A DNA stretch of 64,000 bases from Pagrus major. Taxonomy: Eukaryota > Chordata > Actinopteri > Spariformes > Sparidae. Under the pieces are notes generated by a model that made no database searches, had not been told where the DNA came from, and saw only the letters and a program-made list of their open reading frames with translations. The DNA is taken from contig NC_133230.1 of assembly GCF_040436345.1 (NCBI RefSeq), forward strand, positions 16,998,197-17,062,196. The letters are read 5' to 3'. Positions 47,481 to 61,000 of the stretch are shown piece after piece; position 1 is the stretch's first letter, and every line of letters starts with the position of its first letter. The position numbers were made by a program, and so were the translations under genes.

Positions 47481-50124
47481 TTATAATACATTCATGCAGT
47501 TTAAAAGACTGGAAAAAGACAGTCGTTATGAACAGTAAAACCAGTGACATGCGTACAGTACAGTGTTTCTAGAATGGCATTTCCAACAAGCAGAATGCAT
47601 ACATAGCAAGTGAGTTTAGTGCTAACGTGTAAATTATCCATTGTTTTAATCTGTTAACAAAACAAGAGAGTGATGTCAATTTTTTCAGCTGACTCTTGGG
47701 AAGGAAGTGAATAAGAGTGTTTCACAAAATGTCAAACAATTTAAGAGTCACCCTTCACCTGGAGAACATGTTCAGTCCTGCTTTTGATTGTAGCTCATGT
47801 TATTGCTCCATCAGCTTCATTTAACTCCAGTTCCCTAACTTCAAATTGAGGTATTCAATCAATAGGATTTCAATGGCTGGACTCCTGGAGAACCTTTTAT
47901 AAAGGTGATGCGAAAGCAAAACAAAATCAAATCGTATCACTGGGGTTTATTTCTCAAAAGGCGTGGTACATGTTATAATTGCAAGTGTCCTGATGTGTAT
48001 TTGAGTGACTGACGTTGAAGCATTAGCGTTGTGGACTGGAGTGATTGCCCTCTGCTGGCTGAGGTTTAATATCGAGTAATTCAAAGTAAATTAAATTAGA
48101 GAGACTAAGCAACCTCATCTGCTCAATATTACACTTCCTCGACTGTGTGTGTTGGTTGATCATTGCAAACCGCATAAACCATAATGTAGATTGATGAAAA
48201 CAAGTTATTAATTATAGCTGCTGCAGTTACTCTAATAGCATTTAAGTCGACTTTGTTGATGTATTGCAGATAACATAACACAGGCATGCGTTACGTATTT
48301 TAATTCAAGGGTATTAGGCATTGAAGATTTAATTATTTTTAACATATAACAATGTGTTGTTGATGATACATTTTGAACATTTCGCTCCAGAAATTGCATT
48401 GAATTAGTACAAACAACGCCTCTTTGTTTCTCTGAGACCATTACAAAAAGCTAAAACAGAGCTTGTTCACAACCAAATTTAGCCTCCAGGCCTTGTTTTG
48501 GATTGTCCCATTTTACCAGTTAACCAGCACAAAGTAATAATGATCAGTCAGGGCATTTCACACTGAGTTCCTCTGCTTCTCTTTGACTCAGCGTGTCCTC
48601 TCAGACAGCCGTGAACAGATGTGTCTGCACTGAGAGAGCCGGGGTCACAAAAGAGAAAGAAACGGAGGTTAATAAATGAAGAGAGATTTATGGATGCTCT
48701 GGTCGTAAAACCTGATTGTCTGTGACATTGTGAGTGACGCCTACTAGCACATGCAACATATGACATCCACACACACACACTCTTACACCACATACTTTAT
48801 ACATGTGCTAAATGATATGCTTATGCTTAATTATATGTTAGCCTTGTTTGTTTCCAGATGAAGACTCAGCAGCATGGATGGGTGGTCTTCTCTGTGAGCT
48901 CCTGAGTAATCTGTCTGCGTTTTCACTCAGACAACCAGAGGATCTATTGATGATCTGTCCCCAACACACACGTCTCTGTGATTTACACTCCGCCCCCCCC
49001 ACACACACACATTCAATGTGTAACAGTAAGCGGAGAAGGAGACATCAAGGAGAAAGAGAGAGACGGAGAGCTGTGGTCAGATGAGTAAGCAGAGTTCTGC
49101 TCTTGACTCGCAGGGAACAAAATCTATCCCACAATTCACAGCTGAGGGTCACTCAGTCCTGGTGTTGTCATGGTAATGAGAATTTAATAGCGCAGACTTT
49201 CTAATATCTGTATGTGTGTGTGTTTGAATGCATCTCTGTGTTCCTGTACACATGATGGGTCGATGGCTTTTAGGCATGTAATCATGGACAGCAGCCCCCC
49301 TCTCTGCATTCCCACCCTGGGGATCTTTCTGTGCAAAATTCATGTCTGTCGCATTTGGTTTATTGACTTAAAATATGTTCTACTACTAATCAGGAGGGGT
49401 TCAGTACAGACAAAATGAAGTTTAATAGAGTTATGCCAACATTTTATTAAAATGTAAGACCATTCAATGTCTCGATACATGCAAAATATGCAGTATATGA
49501 ATCTCAGATTTTCTCACAAAGTGGCAATCTCTGTGTCCTTCAGAGCTTCATTAAATTTTAAAAGAAATACTTCTGAGAAAACACCAGAGATAATTTGAGC
49601 GTCCATTATGATTTGTAAGCACGGCTGCAGGCCACCTAATCAACCTGACAGAGCTGTAACCTCTGTTAGTCCTATGTCAACAAACAGCTTCTGGTACCTG
49701 AATGCATCTCAGCATTTAACAAATGCAATTGTTTTTATTTTTCATTTTATTTTGTTTTGTTATTTATTGTTTTGTTATTTTGTTTTTATTTTATTTTTTA
49801 TTTATTATTTGTTTTTATTTACTTTGTTGTATTTGATCATTCTAGAAGTGGGGATATTTAGAGTGACTTGCAGTCATCCTCTGGCATGAAAACACCAAAT
49901 GATCTAAATGCCAGGTCGAGGACAACAGCAGGACGAGGAGAAGTGGATTCTGTGTTTACATAATTGATGTTTGATGCTCAAACGCAGTCGAAGTTGATTG
50001 ATGTCAAACTTTTAATATGAAGATGCTGTCCATGTTACCTTCACCATCATGTTGCTCTTGCGGTTAACATTCACCCTGATGCAAATTTTAAAAATGCACT
50101 ACGTGTTTATGTTTATATCAATAA

Positions 50125-50233
50125 CTGTTTTATTCATTTTATTTGTCAGGGACAGTGCATATTGATGAACATTGCTGTAAATATGCCAGAATTAGCCAAG
50201 AGGCTAGTTTTCATCTGTTGTCCCTGGCCAGAT
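50125..50233. repeat. Dispersed repeat, GGGACAGTGCA type
   Basis: ATTTGTCAGGGACAGTGCAT, then ATGCCAGAATTAGCCAAGAG and GTCCCTGGCCAGAT. It has the same blocks in the same order as the copy at 62,566-62,651; the 41,838 copy is shorter. Confidence 0.5.
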
Positions 50234-51224
50234 ATAAAGTGGCATTCTAAAATCAAGACGCAGGTTATATACTGTATATATGTTCTTTGTTTGTCTAGCA
50301 TGAAGCAGCTTAGTGTTCATGGCCTGTGCTGCTGGAGTCTCAGGGTTCACCACGTGAGTTCTCCTTTCCCCCTGAGGCCACTTCATATTAAAGATTACAA
50401 AGATCAGGTCTCATTTCCTGAGTGTTTATGTATGTGCATATGTGTGTGTGTACCCCTACAGACACACTTCTAACAAAAAGGGGGGCCCTGATGTTGGGGC
50501 TGTAGCTTTTGATCTGTCTCCATGATGAAGATGGAGGACACAGCTAAATAATACTTCTATGCATACAGGAGGCCCCCTATATACCTCCAGGGCTCCAGGG
50601 GGAACAGGCTGAGCTTCACAATACTTTACCCCAGAGAGGCCTCAGCCTGCTGGGCTCGTGATGGCTGCACCTGGCCCCCGCAGCTTGGTCTTCTGAGGAG
50701 AATGAAACCATGCACGGTCCACCTCACATAAACCAGCTGTGTATGTGTTTCTACCTCGTTCATACAAACCGGTGTCTTTGGGGACATTATGTGTTACCCT
50801 CTTTGATTTTGGGGTGTTTTTCCCCCGCTGTTCTGCTCATATGTACGTGTGTGTGTTGTGAGATATCATTTTTCACCCTACAGGGGCTCTGACTAACCTT
50901 GTAACCAAGCCTCCTCCTCCTCCAATGCTCGGTAGGCTTTTTTGGGAAAGATCATACGGAAATGTTAACTCTCCATTCTCACTCTTTCTCTCTTTGTGTG
51001 ATTTTTGATACACATTAGAGTGAATACTGCTGACAGCTCTCGCCTCATGACTAATTTAGACATCATTTCATTCAGTGTTTGGGAGATTTCTTCCTCTGTG
51101 TTGTTACATATTCATGTCCACTCAAGCCACCTTGTCAAAATTCATTATTTCAACCCTCAACAATGATTTATATAATAGTCATGCAAAAGTAGCCACGTGG
51201 GGGAAATAACAGCTATATTATTCT

Positions 51225-51430
51225 CTGATAAGTCACCCTTTATAAAGGGTTATAAGATTTAATAAAGGACTTAATTTGTCAGTGAATGGTTCACCAATGT
51301 CTTATAGATCAGTTATAGGGTTAATAAGAAAGTCAAGGCCATAATGGTACTAAACCATCAGATATGCAGTTACATACAGTATGTTCATAAATTATTTATA
51401 AAGGGTAATAAATCTCAGGTCCGCAGTAAT
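51225..51430. repeat. Dispersed repeat, TTTATAAAGGGTTATAA type
   Basis: CCCTTTATAAAGGGTTATAA near the start and TTATTTATAAAGGGTAATAA near the end, with GAATGGTTCACCAATGTCTT between. It resembles a repeated fish element; family not assigned. Confidence 0.4.
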
Positions 51431-51486
51431 AAATGTAAGACATTCATAGAGGGCTCTTACAATAATGCAGAAGTGTAGTTACCGTC

Positions 51487-51640
51487 ACAGAGGTAGCTTG
51501 TTGGTCAGCAGGATTATGCAAAAACTGCTGCATGGATTTCCATGAAACTTGGATATAGGAAGGGTCTTGACCCAGAATAGACCCCATCAACTTTTGGTGT
51601 GCATGCGGATAAAGGGAAGGATCTAGGAAAAGGCTGTAAA
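51487..51640. repeat. Dispersed repeat, CATGAAACTTGG type
   Basis: GTTGGTCAGCAGGATTATGC, GGATTTCCATGAAACTTGG and GGATAAAGGGAAGGATCTAG match a repeat I recognise as very common in teleosts. Only a fragment is present. Confidence 0.5.
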
Positions 51641-51984
51641 GTATTATAAATCCATTAGTTACAACTCATTAGAAAGTGGCAGCATAGACACTTCTAATGT
51701 GAAGTTGCCCTGAGAAAGTCCAGTAGCAAAAGCAGTTCTGCTATTCCTGTACTTGTCAAGAGGAGAGAGATTGTTATCTTATTTTCCTTATTTTTCTTTA
51801 GCATAAATCCTCTTTTCCCTCCATTTCTGTCAGGGATCACTGCTGCATGGAATTCAACATGCTGGTGCTGCTGTTGGACAGTCTTGTTCGTTTAGGGATC
51901 AACACCTGTAATGAGGCCAAGTGGGACTGAGGCTCTTTCATCTGTTCTGGTAGTGACCGGCCAAAGCAACTTTTTACCCCCAGT

Positions 51985-52235
51985 GGTGGGACCAGTGTTT
52001 CTCATGACAAGGACCCCTAAAGTGACACAAATTAGACGCCCATTGCGTACACAATTTTTCTTTTAGATGTTTTACAGCAAGTGTATGAAACCCATGAGCG
52101 AAATAATCACACAGTATGTCATTGTGTTACTTATGAATGGAATCATAGTGAAAGTAAATTATTCCATTTTTGCTGGGGACCCCCTGGTACCTCCTCAAGG
52201 AACCCTGGAGGTCCCCTCACCCTACTTTGAGTCCC
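51985..52235. mobile_element. Small dispersed element with inverted ends
   Basis: GTGTTTCTCATGACAAGGAC opens it and GTCCCCTCACCCTACTTTGA closes it, a loose inverted pair. The interior ACCCATGAGCGAAATAATCA and ACAGTATGTCATTGTGTTAC match a fish MITE-like repeat as I recall it. No coding potential. Confidence 0.45.
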
Positions 52236-52339
52236 ACTCATCTAGACAACACAAAAATTGGACTGGAGTGGAAAGAAAAAATCCAGATGCTGGTGTTGAG
52301 CAGAACAACTTCAAGCCTGCCCCAGCCTACATCTGCCTT

Positions 52340-52590
52340 GTGCGTGTGTGCGTGTGTGTGAGCTGAGTGTGTGTGTGCGTGTGTTTTGTATTGGAGGAGG
52401 CTGTGTCTGCACCGCCCCGTCGGTGTGTGCGGTGAGCAGCATCAAGCTCATTCTGCCCCTGGACTGGTCCTCTCTCTCAACCCCATGCACTCCACTCACA
52501 GCCTCTCACACACACACTGACACATACGCACACACACATACACACACACATACACACATATACACACACATACACTGGGACGCTAAAACG
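52340..52590. repeat. GT/CA-rich microsatellite tracts
   Basis: Interrupted (GT)n from 52,340 to 52,390 and interrupted (CA)n from 52,503 to 52,575, on either side of the promoter-like block. Confidence 0.8.
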
Positions 52591-52966
52591 AGGCAGGCCT
52601 GGAAAACCGGGGCGCTTCAATTAGCGCTCCTCCGACGGATCCCTGGCGTGGACAGTTTTAATTTTTCATCACAGCCTCCTTGGATTTTTCTCATGTGGCT
52701 GTTTTGCGCATAGCGCCCGGTCGCCGCTGCCGCTGCTGAGGTGTGTTTGTGAGCAACTGAGGCATTTCGGAGATGAAGATTAACGCTCGGTGAATGGGAA
52801 ACACCAACACAGAGGCACCGCTACCTTTCACGGATCCTCACACACCAGCTCACCCTTCCTTTGGCGAGATTTGCGCACCGGAGACCGGAGCCGGTGTCTG
52901 CGCTCTGCGGGGCCGGGCGCGTGTCGTCTGGGAGGAGTAGGGAGGATGGAGGGGTTTTTTACAGAG
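52590..52966 (+). promoter_or_regulatory. GC-rich promoter-like block with possible first coding exon
   Basis: GC- and CpG-rich sequence in an otherwise AT-rich region. It ends with ATG at 52946 and seven codons, MEGFFTE, then a strong GTAAGC donor at 52967. An in-frame upstream ATG at 52790 would extend the protein N-terminally. No matching second exon was recognised in the next 11 kb, so the gene, if real, has a long first intron leaving the window. I do not recognise the product. Confidence 0.4.
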
Positions 52967-54990
52967 GTAAGCCACGGAGAATATGTGACAGTATTATGGA
53001 GCTAAACATTCATGACAGATAAGACAGTCGCGGTGTGATAGAGCCCACATTTGCGCCGATGCTCGATGCTTTTGCTGGTGCAAGATGGTGCTTTTTTCCT
53101 CCTCTCCTTTGATTCACATCGCGTTTTGGCAGGTGTTGCTTTGCTTATCTTCAACAAAACCCACCAGGAACAGGCCCAGTGTCTTAACTGCATGTCACCA
53201 TCGATTGCAAATAAACTAAACACAGCGTTTATTTTATTGTCACTGCAGAGCATCAGGGCCGGGCTGGCTGACGGCTTGGTGAATTAATTCAGAGCAGAGC
53301 CGCAGATAAATTGGCCAAACGAGAGCTGACACGGGCTTTTGCATCCATAAGGCTGGCTCTCGGATTAAAGGCAATCTGTTAACGGAGGGTAGACCGTGTT
53401 GGCCTCCAGCAACAGCCCTCCCACACCATGCTGCTGCTGAGAGACCCTTTATTTCAGCGTTTTTAGTGCATTGTGGATGGGATGGATCCATAGGGTGGGT
53501 ATGAGTCGGTACACGGCTGCGGGAATTGAGGAGGGGGGAGGAGGAGGAGTAGATGGATGATGGGTATTTGTGTGTGTGTGGATGAAATGGGTGAGATAGG
53601 AGGGAGACAAATGGTTAACAACTGGCATCTAATTGAATGTTAGGTCGATTTATTCAGCCTTCTGCTCATTTCTCCACCTCCAGCATCCTTGGATTTATTT
53701 GACAAAACCATCCTCATTCAGATCCAGAGTGCTGTCTGAGCTTTACCTCTCACATCTCTGTATTCCAACTCATTCTTCCTCCCATTTAGGGTCTTCATTG
53801 TCGACTGCCACCCCCCCACACCCTTTATTTCATTTGTGTTTTGGTCAGTCGCACATGCATCCACACAATCTCACGAAACGCCGTCTTGTCCGCTCACTTT
53901 GATGCCAATATCCGTCCTCTCCAAGCTACTTATCCTCCCCCCCTCTTAAGTTAATCTGATATGGGTTTAAATGCCTCTCACATTGGCAGTGATGTCATGC
54001 CGTTTATTGGTGTGTGTGAGGGGTTGTGGTGGGCACTGGTGTCCAAGGGTGCACGGAGGTATGAGCCATTGCATCCTGGAAATAATGCCTGAAATGAACA
54101 ATACTCATGACAACTGTTCTGATGATCATACAGCAACAGCTACCATCTCCCCTGCTCCATTTCCCATCAGTCTGTCTGTAATATATTGATCATAGCATCG
54201 ATAAACAGACCACCACATCACCAACCCTGCAGCCCCGCGCCTCACACTCTCTGAAAGCTCATGTGGGACCTGAAAATGGAGTGACTTATTGAGTTATGAC
54301 ATTCGGGCCTGCAGTCCTGCATAAGCTGCATATCTGATACCCAGAAAAAAAGACTTCATGCAGCGGGGGCTGCTGAGTAATCAGTCCTCTCGGGAGGTGT
54401 CCATCCAGCATCCACTTTGTTTCACTCCTCTGCTGCCTTCATTTCTCCATCCCGCAGCTTTATATCCCTCTGCGTTCCTCCACTTACAGTATATCCATCC
54501 CTTAGACCAGAAAAGAGTGAGCAGCTGACCTCCCTCTCTGGCTCGCTCTCAACCCAGGCAGAAAACATGATAGCTGGCCGGCCAGCCAAGCATGAAATGT
54601 CAGGTGGCAGTAGACTACTGTATAATCCCCTCATATTCAAACTGGATTGGTTAGTAGTGGAATATGGAAGTTGCAGTGACATTATGTGCTCTAAATACAA
54701 ACACAAACCAATCTTTTGGTTGGGTGGCTGAAAGACAACAGACAAGTAAAAAGATACTGTGGATACATTCGAAGTGACCCAAAGGGATATTATATTATTA
54801 TGCAATAACATATTGCAGAAAAATGTAGGCTATTTAAATGTTATCCTGGTATAGAGAAGTATCCTTATGTTCTGCGATACTTAACTCTTGTTGCTTTACA
54901 AAGGTAACTGCAATTGAAGAAAAACACAGAAATATAGGCTTAAAACTTAAGGAATGTATTAGCTAACTAAAGACTTTCGTAATGTATACA

Positions 54991-55178
54991 TTTTTTCCCA
55001 GGGTGGCGAAGTCATGACCTGCCCTACACGTCCTCTGATTGGCCGGTACTTGTTGGTTGGGTCGGTGAGATTTTGGCATGAGGAGTGAGACCGGTTAGGG
55101 TTCGGGTAAGAATATCAGGGTAAGCCAATCAGAGGCAGAGTAGGGCGGGTCATGCCTTTGCCATCCTGGGGAAAAAAA
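54991..55178. mobile_element. Palindromic MITE-like element, about 190 bp
   Basis: Both ends read inward as a long imperfect inverted repeat: left CCCAGGGTGGCGAAGTCATG, right on the other strand CCCAGGATGGCAAAGGCATG. The match continues through GACCTGCCCTAC / GACCCGCCCTAC and CTCTGATTGGC on both sides. The arms are about 50 bp with a central spacer of about 75 bp. No coding frame, so it is a non-autonomous DNA element. Confidence 0.7.
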
Positions 55179-56567
55179 CATCAAGTTGTCAGCTATGTAA
55201 ACAGGAAGTGAAAATAGCCTCATGAGTTAGCATAACTTCCAAAATTACATTTTTTGGAAGGCAAGTGATGTGTCAAACTTGACGACAAATCCTCTGTAAA
55301 TGTAAGTATGAGGCTAATTTGTTTCATTCAGTTTAGTATGGGAAAGAGAATAATGCTAATAGCTTTTATACTGGAAACTTTTAACCTCTCTCACTCTGTG
55401 TTTAGGATTGTATTATAGGAATTGTGCAACAATGTATACCCTGTACCCTCTAGTCCTAAATTTCTGCAGGCCTACATGATTTTGTGTGTGTCTAGGTAAG
55501 ATGGATGACATTTGGTCTTTGGGGTGACATTTTGTGTTTGTGTTGCTTTGAGTGTGATGGGTCTGGACTGGATTACAGGTGCACAGCCACCATGAACTGA
55601 TAACCGGGAGACAGACACGTGTGAATGTTGGAAGAACAGCTTTGACACATTATCTCAAGCCGGCTGTCACTGTCGCTGTGTCATATCTGCCTGTTTATAT
55701 CCTCGCTTTCTGTCCTGTCTTTTCTCAGTCAACAGTCCTCTCCTCTTTTTCTGTATGTCGTTATCCTCAGTCTATATAACTGAACAGGCTGTAAATAATC
55801 ATTTACCACTATGCAATTTGTTGAGTGGGCACTATGGCCTACGAGAATGGTTATATAGCAATGAAAGCTTTCTCACACTGAGGTTGATTTTTCATGCAAA
55901 GAACTTGCTCTACAGTAAAATATTAATCACCTGGATGCATTCTATATGGTTGCGTGTGTATAAACTGTGAAACATTTATGGTAACAAAGCAGCAGCTGCC
56001 ATTGTTGTACTTCTATGGAAGGTGTCTGCAAATGGCAGCACGCATTCACACCTTTGTGGAATGCATTTAGACATAAAAAGCTAAATTTGAGTCCATAGAT
56101 TGTGGTCCAATTATGCAGGATTTTGTATGAAGTGCATTCTGCAGGAAGCTGGTTCAGTAGAGGGAACAGTCACTGGAGATGTGTGACCTATATTCAGCAG
56201 CTCCAAACGCATTTGTTCTGCTCAGGAGCTGCATCAGCTTTGCTTCTTTCTCCCTCTCTCTCTCTTTCCTTTTTTCCCTTCCCTCTGATGCTCTCTCGCT
56301 CCCTGCGGCCACTCGCTTGGTGCTTCTCCATCGTGGCCAACCAACCACAGTCGCTCTCTCCTTCTGGCATTTTTCCAGCTCTGTCTTTCCTTTCTCCTTC
56401 CCTCTTCTACTTCTATTTCCCGTCTCACTCTCTGGCTTGTTCTGCATGTGTAGGTGTGAAACTACAGCTTGGATTTAGTCAAACCGCATTAAAGCTTTTT
56501 TACAGTGTGTGAATGAAACAACATCTCCCAGAATCCTACTCTTCTCTGAAAGAGAGAGTCTGTAAAA

Positions 56568-56862
56568 CGTTAGAAAATTATTTAAAAATATAAGAAAATG
56601 GCAAGTACTATTTCTAAAGCCCAAAATGATGTCTTCAAATGTCTTTTTTCATCTAACTAACAGTCCAAAACCCAGATAAAGTTCAAACAATATAAAACAC
56701 ATACATGGAAAACCCTGAAAACTGAAAAGCTATAGAACCAATTAATTTTTGGCATTTTTGTAGGAAAAAATGACTTAAATGATCAATTGATTATCAAAAT
56801 AGTTGTACAGTATTATTCCATATAGATATAGATAGATTGATTGTTTCAGCTCTAGTAATATT
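56568..56862. repeat. Dispersed fish repeat, AAATGTCTT type, fuller copy
   Basis: CGTTAGAAAATTATTTAAAA at the start, GATGTCTTCAAATGTCTTTT in the middle, then GATCAATTGATTATCAAAAT and ATTGTTTCAGCTCTAGTAAT at the end. The ending is typical of a common teleost repeat. Confidence 0.5.
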
Positions 56863-57528
56863 ATTATAGGTATTCTCATATTAATTATGGGTAGTATGGA
56901 TTGACCAATGTGTTTTTTTCTGAGCTGATGAATGAATGAATGAGTTTATTTAATGATGAAAAACACATTGCACATGTAACAGTACATGCATTAAAAATCA
57001 TTGATAGTGATCCTTGATGTCATAAATTGGCTTCACCATGACAGAATATCATGCTTTTTTCCAGAAGACTGCTTCAGTTTTACTTTTAAAAATCATACTT
57101 TTAAAAACAAACACCTACTCTTTCCACCTCATACACAGTGATATTCAAGTAAACTTTACCCACAGTATATAGCCCCAAATGAGAAATAACAAATTTGTCC
57201 TTAAGTAAAAACAAAAATCAAGACTAAATGAATAAAAACAAATAATTCTGAATAGTAAATAAAATAAATATATAAATGATACAGTACAACATATCCCACA
57301 ATCCTCTCCACCTGTACATCATTTCCCAGCATCCACCAATGCTCGGAGAGGAGAGAGGCTGTTTCCATGGTGCCCTGTTTCCACACTGTTGCCGTGGAGT
57401 CTTGTTGCCAGGGTGTTGATGGGGGTGGGGGTATGTGACTGTAGTTTAATCCAAGATGAGAGAGAATGTGATAATTAGCAGACTGCTCAAAACTGGCCTC
57501 TCAAAGAGGATTTGCACTGTACAAACAC

Positions 57529-57562
57529 ACTCGCACACGCACGCACACACACACACACACAA
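57529..57562. repeat. (CA)n microsatellite
   Basis: Dinucleotide CA run with a few CG interruptions. A second GT-rich tract followed by a G run lies at 57,828-57,855. Confidence 0.85.
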
Positions 57563-57924
57563 AGTAACATTAACAGCTGCTTCTCTCTGCTGCCTTTATC
57601 CCTCGTTTGTAATTTAGCAGTAAACTCTGATCTGGTTTACTTTGGATAAATCATTTCATGTGTTTGTTTTGGAATTCAGGACAGGTCAAAGGTTATCTGT
57701 GTAAAGCTTCAGATATCACAGAATAACAGTAAAGCAGCCAAACAGGGAACACGTTGCACTGCAAACTGGTGGCAGTTCTGTATCTACAGTAGCTCTGTGT
57801 GAGGGAGATTTGACCTGATGTCGTGTGGGTGTGTGTGTGTGGGGGGGGGGTGTGTTGGCCACCTGACAGTATTTAAGTGTTCTCACCAGGATAGAAGGAG
57901 AGAACAAGCTGGTGGTTGCAACTT

Positions 57925-58045
57925 ATGATTATTTTTAATGGTGATTTATCTGACATTTTGTTTTGTCTGTAAAATGTCAGAAAATATCCATTATCATTTC
58001 CCAGAGCCAAGTCTTCAAATGTCTTGTTTTGTCTGACCGAACAGC
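57925..58045. repeat. Second copy of the AAATGTCTT repeat, partial
   Basis: GTAAAATGTCAGAAAATATC and AAGTCTTCAAATGTCTTGTT match the middle of the copy at 56,568-56,862, about 1.3 kb away and in the same orientation. Confidence 0.45.
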
Positions 58046-61000
58046 TGCGTGGACTCTCTGGGTGAATGTTCTTGTTCAAACATCATTTTCAGTTCAGTTT
58101 ATTCTCAACCCTAGCCTGACTACTAAAGGACATTTATTCCATCAGTCTAAACATTGATTCAAATCTGGAAGATACAATGAATGGTCACATTTGGCAAGTG
58201 AAAATGACAGCACAATTTATATGGGTCTGGGATTCGAATAACTGTAGTTTAGAAGTCAATTTCTTAGTTTCTCATAACTGTAAATGATGTGAAATGATTA
58301 GGCATTTTCCAGAAGTCCTGTCGCAATCTAAAACATCACATGACAAACTTTGGTTTCAGGTCTTTGCATTGCTGTTAGCTCCTTTCGTGACCTCTTCGTG
58401 ACTCCTTACACTACTCCGTGCTTTGGTGGCGTAGCATTCCCTGTGCTAACCTTAAGGGAGAAGGCAAAACTTTTCTACCTGTTATCCCACAGCGGGTTTC
58501 TGTGGAAATGGTGGATTTAAACATTGGGCTCGCTCCAGGCAAACATTTTGTCATTCCGGGCAGAAAATCACAAAAATACATTTTAAGATGCAACACGCTG
58601 CTAGATAGTGGTGAGATACAAAAAAGACTTTTCCCCCAAGGTTCGTGTAGGGAACACTATGTGACTGAATTGTAGAGTAATGTGCAGCATGCCAGGGTTT
58701 TCGACTGGGGCTAAAAAACAGTGAGGTGTTCAGGAGGAAATCCACTGTAGAAGAAGAACAGCTATCCATTTCTTGCCAATTGTTTGCAATCTTGCTTTTT
58801 GTGACTGGAAAAACACACTTAACAATACAGATTGATGGTATGCAAGAATAAAATTGCAGTCAAGTGTAGATTTTTCTTGGTTAAGAGTCAAAAAGTGAAT
58901 ATAAGTCAGTTGAATATGCGTTGTTCCTCAGTACTATAATAAAAAGAGACGAGATGAAAATTTCAAAATAAAACATTCCTCAATAACGTAGACAGCAATC
59001 GTAAGACATTTGATTAAAATTTATAAGCTGAGGATATAATCATCTGTTTTTAATACATTCACTGAAGAATTTCTAACAGCACAACGTCCAGAAAGGGTAA
59101 TAAAATGAATGAAACATTTCTTTCTGTCACCAGATGTTATTGTTTATACCTACAGTGCTGAATGTTAGCTGTAATCCCATTCAGTGACACCCACACACAC
59201 CCACCCACACACACACAAATACATGTTGTTGTTCTCCTTCCAGCCGCTATAATCTGCTGAAAGCCTCGCCGTCCTGATTGTATTATCACCTTTAATGGAA
59301 TATTACTGACACAGTTTAGGTCCCTGACACAGGCCGGGCTGCACTACAGGGGATGGATCAGAGAGTTTTTATCACAGTAATGGTGAACGGTGAAAGCGGG
59401 GAGTCCCTTAAACACACACACAAATTCACCTGCTTCTTGTACGATGGCCTCTAAGAAAGCCAGTGCTTCTTACAGGGATTTCACACCAAAAGTGTCGGTA
59501 CAAATACCACGAGTATCTTGACCTCCACAAAGCGTGTCCAATGGGATTCTGCCATTAATGGGAGGCGGAAAATAGGATGACAACAATTTTACTGTGGAGT
59601 CGAGTGACGGAAAGTGAGTTTGACCTCTGAATTCCCAGAATAGTAACTACTCTCCAATCTCACTGACACTTGAGTAAAAAACCTCAGGAGGGATATGAGA
59701 TTAGGGTATTAATTAGTGATCATTTGTATTTTGATTACAGAATCTGTCGGCAAGAGACACGATTTTGGTATCGGAAGTTTAACGTTTTCGTTTGAGCGAG
59801 GACCAATCAGTTCCAAGATTGCTGATCAGGCTGTAAACAGTGACCGGTGTGTGGAAGAGGAAGTCTAGGCCTGTATATCCGTTATCTGTGAATCATTATC
59901 CAGTTTTCGCTGGCTACACCAGCAGCCCAAGAGGCTAAATTGCAGGCAGACGATAGACGATGTGTCATGAGATTGACTTTGCGCAAACGGTTTGCTCCTG
60001 TGCATTTGGTCTTAAACCAACATAAAGCTGCCAACAAATGTAACTCGTGAGGTTGTTTATTAGGCAGGAAACATACTCGCTATGTGAGTGACAGTGAAAG
60101 ATGAAAAATGTCTTTTTTATTGTCTTTATTACAAGACAACAGTAAACTGATTTAAACATTTTTTTTAATAAATAGCATGTAAAATGCCGACTTATTTTCT
60201 AAAATTGTCAGCAAAAATGACAGTTGCCGTATTTCTATTGACATATTTTCAAGCACATTTAGAAAAATTTGCTTAAGCGTTCTCAATTTTGCAAAACAAA
60301 GCTTTTATACTCATTTGAGCCAATTTTTCCCTGCTTTAAAAAAGGGTTGTCACACTGAAAGGGAGATGATGGGACCTTTTTAAAAATAATTTCTGACGCA
60401 GCAAACATTGAACTCACATGACTGATCAGCTATTCCCATTCAAAGTGAACTCACCCACTCATGACATGACATGAACCATATTGGCCGAAGGACCCTCCCC
60501 TCCTCGCCCGATTAACTCAGATAAGCACTCAACCACACCCACACCCACTCTCCTATAAGATAGCCATCATTGTAGGGATGTTGCAGGCGGAGAATTGAGG
60601 TAGTTAGAAACGAGCTAAGCGGAGCTTAATGGCTGATCTTGTTTCGTGATTTTTTTTTTTGGGGGGGGGGCAGATTTGGTTTCTAAAAGTCCCAAAACAC
60701 TGAGAAAAAATGAGAGAATTAACATCAGAAAGGCTGCTGGACTGAAGTAAAGATATTATCTTGCTGAATTATTGATGTCTGGTTGTGTTTTGTGAGTCTT
60801 GGTTGTGTATGAGGTGCTGTTTGAACTCTGTGGTTGAAGTAACTGTAATAAATGAATGTGCTGAAACAGCTAGACAGAGAGCAGACAAACACACACACAT
60901 TCAAAGTCATCTCTAAATGCACCCCTGACCTTTAGTCTCCAGAGATCCCTCTGTGTCTTCCCACCTCCTCGCTGGTCTTTAGTTTTCCTCCATTAGCGGC

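Larger units (their letters stand above)
43081..52450. other. Gene-poor region
   Basis: No spliced gene or long convincing frame found. It contains dispersed repeats (listed separately), (GT)n/(CA)n tracts near 44,537, 46,276 and 48,770, and a T-rich low-complexity tract 49,730-49,830. Two stretches, about 44,850-44,960 and 45,275-45,365, have non-repetitive text dense in TAAT and ATTA cores and could be conserved non-coding elements, which cannot be judged from one genome. Confidence 0.45.

Noticed and set aside
58418-58675. 85-codon plus-strand frame
   Set aside because: No motif recognised, no promoter or splice context, length within chance expectation for this region.
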